DNA of 64,000 nt from an uncultured Alphaproteobacteria bacterium (GTDB lineage: Bacteria; Pseudomonadota; Alphaproteobacteria; Rhodobacterales; Rhodobacteraceae), in the NCBI GenBank assembly GCA_902586885.1, contig CACIJG010000009.1:1-64000 (forward strand), read 5' to 3'. This document shows, in pieces, positions 52,703 to 61,232 of the stretch. Positions within the stretch are counted from its first letter, which is position 1; every line of letters begins with the position of its first letter. Both the position numbers and the translations under genes were made by a program. The notes beneath the pieces were generated by a model. The model did no database searches, was not told the DNA's origin, and saw only the letters and a program-made list of their open reading frames with translations.

Positions 52703-53929
52703 CTAAATTACGCTATCTAAAGCTTTAACGAGCTTATCTATATCATTTTTTGATGTATAATGAACAAAACTAATACGCATCACGCCCTCCACGGTATCTA
52801 TATTCAAAGCTTCAAGAAGCCTGACTGCATAAAAGTCGCCAGTACCCACTAAAACATCTAGGTCATTTAATTTTTTTGCAAGCTCAATATTAGATTTTTC
52901 TGTTTTTATAGCAACAGTAGGCACTCTATTTGTAGTTTTGGTTGAGCCGATTACTCTAAGGCTATTTTTCTGATCTAAAAAATCTAATAGAGGTTCTAGC
53001 AAACGATGTTCATGCTGCGTTACAAATTTATTAATTTTGTCAACAGTTTCCTGATTCAAAGATTTCTCATCAAAATGGTGCTTAGCGAAAGCCTCATAAT
53101 AATCTGCAACTCCCCCTAAGGCTGCTATTTGGGCATGATCTGGACCGGCCGGAGTAAATCTTTTGTTATTATAACTTCTATTGAAATAGTGACACTGACT
53201 TTCTAGCACTTGAGAAATATCACTAGAAACATACATAACCCCTAAGTGAGGGCCAAAAGTCTTATAACTAGAAAATAGATAGATATCTGGTCTAAAATCT
53301 TTGATTACCGGAATTCCATGTGGAGCATAACTCACACCATCTACACATGTAAATGCACCGACACTTTTAGCTAGGCTGCATATTTCTTTTACAGGGTTAA
53401 TTTCACCAATAATATTAGAAACATGCGGAAACGCTAACAGTAATACTTTTTCATCAAGAACTTCTTTTAGGTCTTCAATATAAAGCTTTCCACTCTCTCT
53501 CATTTTCCATTCTTTTATTTTGAAACCCTCATTACCTAGATTCCTCCAAACTCCAGTATTAGACTCATGATCTTGGTTTGAAACTATGATCGTTTTTCTA
53601 TCTGTCTTCGCTTGTCTCAAAGCATTTGATAAAACATATGTATTCTGAGAAGTGGAAGGACCAAAATGTAGATTATTTTCTTCAACGCCTAACATTCTTG
53701 CTATCTTTTTATAACTACGATCCATAGCATGTCCTGCCTCAATCGACTCATTGAATTCTCCATATGGTTGAACCTTAGTTTTACCATAAAATTCAGTCAG
53801 TTTGTCTACCACAAACCTGGAGGGGAAACTACCTCCTGCATTCTCAAAAAAAGACCTGTCCCTAAAGGGATTGCTTTCGTCAAAAGCATAAAAACATGAT
53901 CTGACGAAATTTAAATCAAGAGTTTCCAT
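52703..53929 (-). CDS. class V aminotransferase, cysteine-desulfurase-like
   Basis: PLP-dependent class V aminotransferase, 408 residues. Catalytic lysine in FSSYKTFGPHLGVMY near residue 224-238, the aspartate in DGVSYAPHG near 196-204, NQDHESNTGVW near 137 and SIEAGHAMDRSY near the N-terminus. Resembles the isopenicillin-N epimerase/cysteine desulfurase branch without the mobile Cys loop of IscS/SufS being obvious. Role unknown. Lies between ccr and the photolyase gene, with 14 and 16 base gaps, all leftward, so probably cotranscribed. Confidence 0.85.
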   Translation of the reverse strand: METLDLNFVRSCFYAFDESNPFRDRSFFENAGGSFPSRFVVDKLTEFYGKTKVQPYGEFNESIEAGHAMDRSYKKIARMLGVEENNLHFGPSTSQNTYVLSNALRQAKTDRKTIIVSNQDHESNTGVWRNLGNEGFKIKEWKMRESGKLYIEDLKEVLDEKVLLLAFPHVSNIIGEINPVKEICSLAKSVGAFTCVDGVSYAPHGIPVIKDFRPDIYLFSSYKTFGPHLGVMYVSSDISQVLESQCHYFNRSYNNKRFTPAGPDHAQIAALGGVADYYEAFAKHHFDEKSLNQETVDKINKFVTQHEHRLLEPLLDFLDQKNSLRVIGSTKTTNRVPTVAIKTEKSNIELAKKLNDLDVLVGTGDFYAVRLLEALNIDTVEGVMRISFVHYTSKNDIDKLVKALDSVI

Positions 53930-53943
53930 TTCCCAGAGAGCCT

Positions 53944-55185
53944 TTAGGACGAGCCTTTGCCTCTTTCGGTAGCGTTAACAAGGCATGCCATGTTCCCGCT
54001 CGGATGTTTGTTTTCATGCATAAGCTGATGAGCATGTCCAATCTGATTATAATCATATGTTTCAGACAAGCAAGGATCCACCTTTTTCTGAATAACTAGC
54101 TCGTTTACCGCATTCGCTTCTTGATCGTTAGCCACGTGAGAACCCTGCAGTCTTTTTTGGTGCATCCAATGATACCTTAGGTCAAGCGTTACATTATACC
54201 CAGTAGTTCCTGCGCATACAACAACCATTCCGCCTAAGGCACAAACAAAACCAGAAGTTGGCAAAGTTGCCTCTCCCGGGTGTTCAAAGACTATTTTTGG
54301 GTTCGTTCTTTCTCCCAGGATATCCCATATGGCCTTTCCAAAAGACCTCGCACCTGCCATCCAATCTTTAAATGAAGGATCATCAGTATCTGGAAGCGGA
54401 CCCCAATGATTGAAGTCTGTTCTATTAATTACCCCAACTGCTCCCTTATCCATACAAAATTGTCGTTTACTCTCATCAGATATTACGGCTATTGGTTTAC
54501 CTCCAAGAGCGGATACTATTTGTAAAGCCATAGCACCTAAGCCTCCTCCTGCACCCCATACCAGAACGACATCATCTTTTTCAACAGTGTGAGGGGACCA
54601 TCCCATAAGTTGCCTGTAAGCGGTCGATGCACATAACATGTAACAGGCCGATTCTTCCCAGGTAAGGTGTTTAGGCTTCGGCAAAATCTGGTGTGACTGA
54701 GCCTTAGCAAACTGACAATATGAACCGTAGTTGGTTTCGTATCCCCAAACTTTTGCTGATGGAGCAAGCATTGGGTCTTTGCCTGATACAACCCAAGGGT
54801 CATCAGACTTCCAAGTACCTGAGTGTATAACTACCTCATCCCCCACCTTAACATTATTCACGTCAGAACCGATTTTATATACTATACCAGAAGCATCTGA
54901 GCCACCTGCGTGAAAATCCTCTGGTTCTCCTTGTTTCTGACGAGTAGCGATAACATCGACTGGATAACCAAGAGCTGCCCATACATTATTATAGTTTATA
55001 CCCGTTGCCATAACATATACTAAGACATCTTTTGAGCCTATTTCAGGCACGTCGACAACTTCACTTTTCCATGCATCAATTGGCTTTCCAAATCTATCCT
55101 GCCTAACCATAAAAGCATGCATTTGTTTTGGCACCTCACCCAAAGGGGGCATATCTCCTAAATCATATAAATTTTTAGTACTCAC
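53944..55185 (-). CDS. ccr: crotonyl-CoA carboxylase/reductase
   Basis: NADPH-dependent reductive carboxylation of crotonyl-CoA to ethylmalonyl-CoA, the key step of the ethylmalonyl-CoA pathway for acetate assimilation. 413 residues, MDR fold. The CO2-site asparagine lies in [16 protein letters not shown] near residue 60; [11 protein letters not shown] is the NADPH site near 210. [14 protein letters not shown] and [12 protein letters not shown] are typical Ccr blocks near the C-terminus. The other pathway enzymes (ecm, meaA, mcd) are not in the window. Most upstream gene of the ccr-aminotransferase-photolyase run. Confidence 0.96.
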   Translation of the reverse strand: MSTKNLYDLGDMPPLGEVPKQMHAFMVRQDRFGKPIDAWKSEVVDVPEIGSKDVLVYVMATGINYNNVWAALGYPVDVIATRQKQGEPEDFHAGGSDASGIVYKIGSDVNNVKVGDEVVIHSGTWKSDDPWVVSGKDPMLAPSAKVWGYETNYGSYCQFAKAQSHQILPKPKHLTWEESACYMLCASTAYRQLMGWSPHTVEKDDVVLVWGAGGGLGAMALQIVSALGGKPIAVISDESKRQFCMDKGAVGVINRTDFNHWGPLPDTDDPSFKDWMAGARSFGKAIWDILGERTNPKIVFEHPGEATLPTSGFVCALGGMVVVCAGTTGYNVTLDLRYHWMHQKRLQGSHVANDQEANAVNELVIQKKVDPCLSETYDYNQIGHAHQLMHENKHPSGNMACLVNATERGKGSS

Positions 55186-55213
55186 GCTTATTCTCCATTT
55201 TTATTTTTAAATA

Positions 55214-55834
55214 TTAATGCGTTCCCCATTTGATTTGGCAAAGCTCTGCACTTCTACCATCAAAATCCCAAACTCTTCCAAAGGCTCTCACCTTACCTTT
55301 TTCTGCCGTCGAAATTATTACTTCTGGTCCCATCCAATATGTAGAATTCTGAAAGGTAACAGGCTTACCTTTTTCTAAACCCTCAATAGGTCGAATAACC
55401 CCTTGAATTTTTTTCCCAACATTAACTATTCTTTTTTCACCTTCGGTTCTATACTCCACAGGTGATTTTTGACTTCCAAGGTAAGTACCAGTAAGAATAG
55501 AAAATAGACCTGTAGTTCCTCCAACTTTTCCCGAGAATATTTTATCTAGAGCGTCAAAAGCTTCCTGGCTAGCAGTTTCGTCTATAAAAGCTCCAATAGT
55601 CCAGTTACCTCTAGCCATTTTACCAGGGATTTCCATTAACATACCAACAGCTAAACCAGATAAATCAACATCATTAAAATGTCCATTGTCTATTCTGACT
55701 GCTAACCAAGTCTGACAATATCCTTCGGTTGGAGGATGATCTCCTAAACTTACAGCACAAGGACAAAAAACCGTACAATTACAGTTAAGCGCCAACTCTC
55801 CGTTTATTGCCCAATCTACTTTATCCGATCCCAT
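55214..55834 (-). CDS. DUF1326 domain protein
   Basis: 206 residues. The N-terminal Cys-rich segment LNCNCTVFCPCAVSLG (residues 14-29) plus a later YCQTW is the DUF1326 signature and could bind a metal. Function is not established. It is paired with DUF2182 (18 bases upstream) as in many proteobacteria, and followed by ccr 28 bases later on the same strand. Confidence 0.9.
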   Translation of the reverse strand: MGSDKVDWAINGELALNCNCTVFCPCAVSLGDHPPTEGYCQTWLAVRIDNGHFNDVDLSGLAVGMLMEIPGKMARGNWTIGAFIDETASQEAFDALDKIFSGKVGGTTGLFSILTGTYLGSQKSPVEYRTEGEKRIVNVGKKIQGVIRPIEGLEKGKPVTFQNSTYWMGPEVIISTAEKGKVRAFGRVWDFDGRSAELCQIKWGTH

Positions 55835-55852
55835 CTGATACTCCTTTAAGTT

Positions 55853-56608
55853 TCAAATCCAAACTAACATGGTTGCTGAAGCAATCAAGATTAAAGATAA
55901 AGGTTTTGTGATAAATTTACCAAAATCAGGTAGTTTTTCTAAAATCATCAAAAAAGTCATTAAAACCATAAATAACAAATTCATCGTTCCGCCAACGAAT
56001 GCTAAAGACATTAAAGCCCAGCAGCAACCCAGGCAAAAGATTCCTAACTTTGTACCCATAGAGAATGACCCAGAAATTCCATCTTTCCAGCTCTGCAAAA
56101 AAAAAGTAAAAGGGGACCTACATTTTGTTAGACAAGCATCCTTCAGAGGACTTAACTGGTATAAGCCAGCAATCAGTAAAAAAACAGCACTTAACTGTGT
56201 ACTTAAACTCGCCCCCGTCTCATCAAGAAAATAAAATTGGGTCAATAACTTTTGGCAGATCGATCCTATAAGCGAGAAAAGAAACCAAATAAACATGAAA
56301 CCCAAAATGAAAGCCCAGAAGCTATTTTTTTTTTTTGCTCCAGCAACAAGAAGGTCTTGGTAAGTTATCAAAGTGGGTATTATAGTTGGAGCCATCATTG
56401 CCACGCTCATTAAAACCCACATCAAAAACAGACCGAAAATATTTACAGACAAAACAGAGCTAGAACAAATCTCTTTTACAATTGTCATGAAAGCAATATC
56501 TGCCGAAAACGTTTCAGCTACACCCATCACTAAAACAGCTAACCAAGATAAAATTATTAATAAATAAAAGACTAACCAATTGTTAAATGTCTCTCTAATT
56601 GAAACCAA
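55853..56608 (-). CDS. DUF2182 membrane protein (predicted metal-binding)
   Basis: 251 residues, about six to seven helices. The conserved helix MWVLMSVAMMAPTIIPTL near residues 60-80 and the CLGCCWALMSLAFVGGTMNL segment near 190 are DUF2182 hallmarks; the latter Cys-Cys could bind copper. Such genes are found next to DUF1326 in operons linked to copper handling or oxidase assembly, but no function is proven. Divergent from ccmA, across a 159-base AT-rich gap with no clear promoter. Confidence 0.88.
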   Translation of the reverse strand: MVSIRETFNNWLVFYLLIILSWLAVLVMGVAETFSADIAFMTIVKEICSSSVLSVNIFGLFLMWVLMSVAMMAPTIIPTLITYQDLLVAGAKKKNSFWAFILGFMFIWFLFSLIGSICQKLLTQFYFLDETGASLSTQLSAVFLLIAGLYQLSPLKDACLTKCRSPFTFFLQSWKDGISGSFSMGTKLGIFCLGCCWALMSLAFVGGTMNLLFMVLMTFLMILEKLPDFGKFITKPLSLILIASATMLVWI

Positions 56609-56767
56609 TTAATAACTGCCCTTTTCTAAGGTTTTTCCTGTTTTTCTAAATCCTCTTATCATTTGAAAACCTTTTATGTTGTTGATACTTTAATACTAAG
56701 TTAAATAATGAAAGACAAGATTAAAGACCTAAAAAAATGAATAAAAAAAGAAAAACGTGACAAAAAA

Positions 56768-57391
56768 ATGAATTCAATAAATATAGGATCTTTGGATTGT
56801 TTTATCGGAAATAAAACCATTTTATCTGGTATTAATTTTTCAGCTAACAAAAGCGAAATAATAGTAATTACTGGACCGAATGGAATAGGCAAGTCTACAC
56901 TCCTTAAGACCATTCTTGGGTTCCTTCCTATACAGAGAGGGAGCATAACTATAAATGACAAGGACTACACCGAAGATCCCGAGAGTCGTAAGGAAAAATT
57001 AAATTTTGTGGGACACAAAAATGCCCTTAATGAAAATTTAACCATTTTTGAAAATTTACGGTATTGGCAAAATTTCTTTTCATCACAAAAAATAGATATC
57101 TCAAGAATGATGGATTTTTGGGACCTTCCAAATATAAAATTAAGCGCTTGCTCAGAAGGACAAAAAAAGAAAGTAGCATTGGCTAGGTTATCAATAACTG
57201 GGAGACACATATGGCTATTAGATGAACCTGCTAATAACCTAGATTTATCAGGCCAAAAAAAGTTAGTTAAGATAGTTAAGGAGCATCAAATTAATGGAGG
57301 CATTTCAATAATTAGTACGCACAGCCCTAACCTTTTTAAAACTAAAACGGTAATTGAGCTTTCAACCTTTGTACCTAAAAAGAAAGTATAA
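56768..57391 (+). CDS. ccmA: heme exporter ATP-binding protein CcmA
   Basis: ABC ATPase of the CcmABCD complex that delivers heme to apo-CcmE in System I cytochrome c maturation. 207 residues. Walker A GPNGIGKSTLL near residue 37-47, signature ACSEGQKKKVALARL near 128 (S-E-G-Q form), Walker B IWLLDEPANNLD near 150-161. It starts the ccmABCDG operon; ccmB begins 2 bases after the stop if TTG 57393 is used. Confidence 0.94.
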   Translation: MNSINIGSLDCFIGNKTILSGINFSANKSEIIVITGPNGIGKSTLLKTILGFLPIQRGSITINDKDYTEDPESRKEKLNFVGHKNALNENLTIFENLRYWQNFFSSQKIDISRMMDFWDLPNIKLSACSEGQKKKVALARLSITGRHIWLLDEPANNLDLSGQKKLVKIVKEHQINGGISIISTHSPNLFKTKTVIELSTFVPKKKV

Positions 57392-57392
57392 A

Positions 57393-58043
57393 TTGTTTAA
57401 TATATTTAAATACGAATTTCTTATGGTTTTACGATCAGGCTCTCATCTTCTAATAGCATTTACATTCTTTTTCTTCTTTTCAGTTTTATTTGCATTATCG
57501 ACTTTGGGGACCGAAACACTTCTTCATCTTATCGCACCAAGTGGTATATGGATAAGTCTTTTAATATCTGTGCTTTTGACACTAAATAAGATCATTCATC
57601 AAGAATTTGAAAATGGATCAACAGATTTTTATTTACTGTCGGACTTTCCACTGGAAATTATTCTTTTTTTTAAAACAATCGTTCATTGGATTACAGTTGC
57701 TATACCTATATTGCTAATTATGCCTTTCATAATGATTGCTCTTCAAATTGAATTGGAAAAATTGTTTGTGTTACTCACAATTATTTTTATTGGCTCTCCA
57801 GCATTAAGCTTTGTTGGCATTATGATTTCGTGCTTAACACTATCGAACAATAGTAGCTTTCTTATTACTACCATCACTATTCCATTTTATTTTCCTACCC
57901 TATTACTTGGCATTTACTGTACTAACAATACGGATTTAGACAATATGTCACTAGCTTACGTCCTGCTCAGTTTAAATACTCTATTTACTATAACGATTTC
58001 ACCATTTATATCTGCTTACGCAGTCAAATTACATTACTCATAA
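57393..58043 (+). CDS. ccmB: heme exporter membrane protein CcmB
   Basis: Six-helix membrane subunit, 216 residues from TTG 57393, which fits family length. The CcmB N-terminus is FNIFKYEFLMVLRSGSHLL, and blocks QEFENGSTDFYLLSDFPLEI and KTIVHWITVAIPILL are family-typical. TTGs at 57354 or 57369 are in frame but extend into ccmA and are not needed. Follows ccmA by one base and is followed by ccmC after one base. Confidence 0.9.
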   Translation: MFNIFKYEFLMVLRSGSHLLIAFTFFFFFSVLFALSTLGTETLLHLIAPSGIWISLLISVLLTLNKIIHQEFENGSTDFYLLSDFPLEIILFFKTIVHWITVAIPILLIMPFIMIALQIELEKLFVLLTIIFIGSPALSFVGIMISCLTLSNNSSFLITTITIPFYFPTLLLGIYCTNNTDLDNMSLAYVLLSLNTLFTITISPFISAYAVKLHYS

Positions 58044-58044
58044 A

Positions 58045-58794
58045 ATGTCACCAAAACTCATAGATACATTCTGGGAATTTTCAAATCCGACCAAGTTCAA
58101 AAGATTGGCTAGATACGTAATACCCCTGTCAGCAGGAATTGCTTTAACTTGTATTGTTGTTGGTTTAATCTGGGGCTTGTTTTATACAGAACCTGATTAC
58201 AAACAGATGGAAACCGTAAAAATAATATTTTTACATGTGCCCGCTGCTTTTGTAGCGATAAATACTTATCTCGTCATGACAATAGCATCCCTAATTTGGT
58301 TAATTCGAAGGCATTATATTAGCTTATTAGCAGCAAAAGCTGCAGCACCTATTGGATTTATGATGACAATAATTACAATAATAACCGGAAGTCTTTGGGG
58401 TAGTAGCACTTGGGGAACTTTTTGGGTCTGGGACCCAAGATTAACTTCTTTCGCGATTCTTCTATGTTTCTATCTGGGTTATATAGTTTTATGGTCTGCT
58501 TTAAACAAATTGGAAACAGCTTCAAACGTAACATCCTTATTTTGTATTCTTGGGTCTATTTTTGCCCTTCTTTCCAGATACATAGTGTTTTTCATAGATC
58601 AAGGTCTTCACCAAGGACCTACTCTATCCTTAGACGAGGAAAAGAATATAGATAATAGTTATTACTTTCCATTGATTTTGAGCCTTATCGGTTTTTCAGC
58701 TTTATCAATATATCTTCTTTTCATTAGAACAATAACTGAAATAAATATTCATAGAATTAGTTTGGTAGAAAAAAGAGGGGAAAGCGGTGCTTGA
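58045..58794 (+). CDS. ccmC: heme-binding exporter protein CcmC
   Basis: Six-helix heme-handling protein, 249 residues, which loads heme on CcmE. The tryptophan-rich motif WGSSTWGTFWVWDPRLTS (near residues 117-134) and the two axial His positions (HVPAAFVAINTY near 68; DQGLHQGPTLS near 190) are present. Overlaps ccmD by 8 bases at its 3' end. Confidence 0.95.
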   Translation: MSPKLIDTFWEFSNPTKFKRLARYVIPLSAGIALTCIVVGLIWGLFYTEPDYKQMETVKIIFLHVPAAFVAINTYLVMTIASLIWLIRRHYISLLAAKAAAPIGFMMTIITIITGSLWGSSTWGTFWVWDPRLTSFAILLCFYLGYIVLWSALNKLETASNVTSLFCILGSIFALLSRYIVFFIDQGLHQGPTLSLDEEKNIDNSYYFPLILSLIGFSALSIYLLFIRTITEINIHRISLVEKRGESGA

Positions 58795-58948
58795 ATTATT
58801 TGGCAATTATTCTTTTGTAATTATTTCCTCATATCTGATTTCAATCATACTAGTATTGGTTCTAATATTACAGAGCCTACTTAGTAAACTGGTAAGCGAG
58901 AGAAAACTAAAAGAGAGAGAAGAAAATGTTGAAAAACCCGGCAGGTAA
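58787..58948 (+). CDS. ccmD: heme exporter small subunit CcmD
   Basis: 53-residue single-helix protein, easily missed. GTG 58787 with AGAGGGGAAAG just upstream; overlaps ccmC by 8 bases and ccmG by 23. It begins LELFGNYSFVIISSYLISII and ends with a charged tail rich in Glu and Lys (ERKLKEREENVEKPGR), the CcmD pattern. It stabilises CcmABC and releases holo-CcmE. Position between ccmC and ccmG is canonical. Confidence 0.85.
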   Translation: MLELFGNYSFVIISSYLISIILVLVLILQSLLSKLVSERKLKEREENVEKPGR

Positions 58949-59495
58949 CCTTTTCTTAATTATCCCGATATCAATAATTCTTATATTATTAATTTTTCTT
59001 TTTTTTGCGTACGAAGTAAATTTTGTTGGGGGAAAAATAAATATTAATTCAAAAATGCAAGACGTATTAAAAAGCAACCTAATTGGCCAAGATAGCCCTG
59101 AGTTGAATTTATCACAATTTTCCAATAAGATTTTGCCTTCTCATTTAGACCTAGAAGAAAAAAACTATAAGCTTGTTAATTTTTGGGCTAGCTGGTGTGC
59201 ACCGTGCAGAGCAGAACATAAAAATTTAATAGCTATAACCAAACTAGGTCACAAGATTATTGGCGTAAATTATAAAGATGGTCTTGTTAAAGCAGAAAAC
59301 TTTTTGCAAGAGCTAGGCGATCCTTACTATAAAATTGGATCAGATAAAAATGGTGAAGCCGCCATAGCTTGGGGCGTATACGGCATTCCTGAAACTTTTC
59401 TTATTAGCCCAGAAAATAAAATAATTGAAAAGATAGCGGGGCCTATAACCAGATCAATCTATGAGAGTAAACTAAAAAAGCACCTGGATCCTTGA
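58926..59495 (+). CDS. ccmG: thiol:disulfide interchange protein CcmG/DsbE
   Basis: Membrane-tethered periplasmic thioredoxin-fold protein, 189 residues, that keeps apocytochrome CXXCH thiols reduced. N-terminal membrane segment (about residues 8-28), active site FWASWCAPCRAEH near residues 88-100 and cis-proline loop YGIPETFLI near 158. Last gene of the ccm operon. The remaining maturation genes ccmE, ccmF and ccmH are not in the window. Confidence 0.94.
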   Translation: MLKNPAGNLFLIIPISIILILLIFLFFAYEVNFVGGKININSKMQDVLKSNLIGQDSPELNLSQFSNKILPSHLDLEEKNYKLVNFWASWCAPCRAEHKNLIAITKLGHKIIGVNYKDGLVKAENFLQELGDPYYKIGSDKNGEAAIAWGVYGIPETFLISPENKIIEKIAGPITRSIYESKLKKHLDP

Positions 59496-59501
59496 CTTGA
59501 C

Positions 59502-60104
59502 TTAATGCTTTTCGTCTACAACATATTTTTGAAAAAGATTATACTGAAAAGCGAAAAAAAACAGCGTTATTATTGGAAGACCAAAGGTTTTAAAGTTAAC
59601 CCATTGATCCTGACCGAAATATCTCCAGACAACTTCGTTTAAAACGGCTAAGATAATGAAAAAAATTGTTACCCGCTTTGTAAGTATTAGCCAGCCCTTA
59701 TCCTCCATATTTAAAGCTGAACCCATTAAGGATTGAAGAAAGCTTTTTTTTCTGAGTAACCCGATAGTTAGTATTAAAGAAAAACTCACATATATAATAG
59801 TTGGCTTCATTTTTATAAAAACGGGGTTTCTAAACCAAACAGTAAGAAAGCCAAATATAATAACAACCACTGCGGTAATGATTGTCATCTTCGAAATAGT
59901 TTTTAGAATTAAGTAACTTAGGATAGATGAAATTATTAGAGTTGGAACGAATATCTTAGTTGCAAAAATAATTTTTTCTACCGATAATTCTTCCCCTACT
60001 AATTCTCTAGAATTTGGGTAATAATAATAGGACACAAAAAAAGCTATTAGGGGCACAAACTCCAATACACTTTTGAGTAATGAATTTTCTTCTTTTTTTT
60101 CCAT
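59502..60104 (-). CDS. yciB: inner membrane septation protein (YciB/IspZ family)
   Basis: Intracellular septation protein A family, 200 residues, five to six helices. The family signature NEVVWRYFGQDQWVNFKTFG lies near residues 158-177 in the C-terminal half. Function in cell envelope synthesis or division is only partly known. 6 bases downstream of ftsY, on the same strand, as in other alphaproteobacteria. Confidence 0.9.
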   Translation of the reverse strand: MEKKEENSLLKSVLEFVPLIAFFVSYYYYPNSRELVGEELSVEKIIFATKIFVPTLIISSILSYLILKTISKMTIITAVVVIIFGFLTVWFRNPVFIKMKPTIIYVSFSLILTIGLLRKKSFLQSLMGSALNMEDKGWLILTKRVTIFFIILAVLNEVVWRYFGQDQWVNFKTFGLPIITLFFFAFQYNLFQKYVVDEKH

Positions 60105-60110
60105 CTTCCT

Positions 60111-61205
60111 TTACTCCCTGAAGTCACCTAGCAAAGCCAACGCAAACTCTTTAGGGTCAAATGGTTGCAAGTCCTCGATAGTTTCGCCTATACCAATCGC
60201 ATGTATAGGCAATTTGAACTTATCAGCAACTGCAATCAAAATGCCCCCCTTCGCACTACCATCTAGTTTTGTCATTATGAGGCCCGTAACATTAACCATC
60301 TCCTGGAACACTTCTACCTGGGAAATTATATTTTGTCCCGTAGTGGCATCGAGCACCAATATAACGTTTTCAGGTGCATCTTTTTTAACCTTTTTAATAA
60401 CATTTACAACCTTTACTAATTCCTGCATCAGATCACTCTTATTCTGTAATCTCCCTGCAGTATCAATGAATAAAAGATCAATACTTTCTTTAACCGCTTT
60501 TTCTACAGCGCTGTAGGATAGAGAAGCAGGATCTGATCCCTCTTTTGCTTTTATAATGGGAACATCTACTCTCTCTGCCCAAATAGCAAGTTGCTCGATA
60601 GCGGCGGCTCTAAAAGTATCTCCAGCACCAATCATTACAGATTTACCTGCCAACTTAAATTGTGAAGCTAGCTTACCAATAGTGGTTGTTTTTCCGGATC
60701 CATTAACTCCCACAACCAATATTACTTGAGGAGTACTCTTAAATATAGGAATTGGTTTTGCTACTGGCTCGAGAATTTCTGCAATTTCTTCAGCTAGATA
60801 TTCTTTCAGCTCATTTAAAGCGATTTTCTTTCGGTATGCCTTATTAGAAATCTTTTCAGATATTTTTAATGCTGTTGATGCGCCTACATCAGAGGCAATC
60901 AAAATATCTTCAAGTTTCTCAAGGAAACTATCATCTAATAAAATTTTTCTATCATCAGTCTTACGTTTAAAAAAAGATAAACTATCTTTTATGATCTTCT
61001 TAGCCTTGCTTTCCTTCTTCTCGGGTTCATCTTTTTTGAGTGGTTTAATATTTTTTTTCTCAACAAGTTTTTTTTCATTTGCTTGATGTTTGACAGTCTC
61101 TTCAACGTCAGCAGCTTCCTCTACCGCGTTCTCCAAGCTCTCTGAAAATTTTGAACTACTTTTGAATAATTTATTTGTAAGTTTTTTAAAAAAGCCTGTT
61201 ACCAT
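60111..61205 (-). CDS. ftsY: signal recognition particle receptor FtsY
   Basis: SRP-GTPase receptor targeting membrane proteins to the translocon. 364 residues: charged A domain (about 1-75, rich in Lys and Glu), then N and G domains. G1 GVNGSGKTTTIGK near residue 171, DTFRAAAIEQL near 198, DTAGRLQNKSD near 250, TKLDGSAKGG near 306. Upstream of yciB and 27 bases downstream of xseA on the same strand. Confidence 0.97.
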   Translation of the reverse strand: MVTGFFKKLTNKLFKSSSKFSESLENAVEEAADVEETVKHQANEKKLVEKKNIKPLKKDEPEKKESKAKKIIKDSLSFFKRKTDDRKILLDDSFLEKLEDILIASDVGASTALKISEKISNKAYRKKIALNELKEYLAEEIAEILEPVAKPIPIFKSTPQVILVVGVNGSGKTTTIGKLASQFKLAGKSVMIGAGDTFRAAAIEQLAIWAERVDVPIIKAKEGSDPASLSYSAVEKAVKESIDLLFIDTAGRLQNKSDLMQELVKVVNVIKKVKKDAPENVILVLDATTGQNIISQVEVFQEMVNVTGLIMTKLDGSAKGGILIAVADKFKLPIHAIGIGETIEDLQPFDPKEFALALLGDFRE

Positions 61206-61232
61206 CTTTTCCTAACTTAAAGACTACAATTT

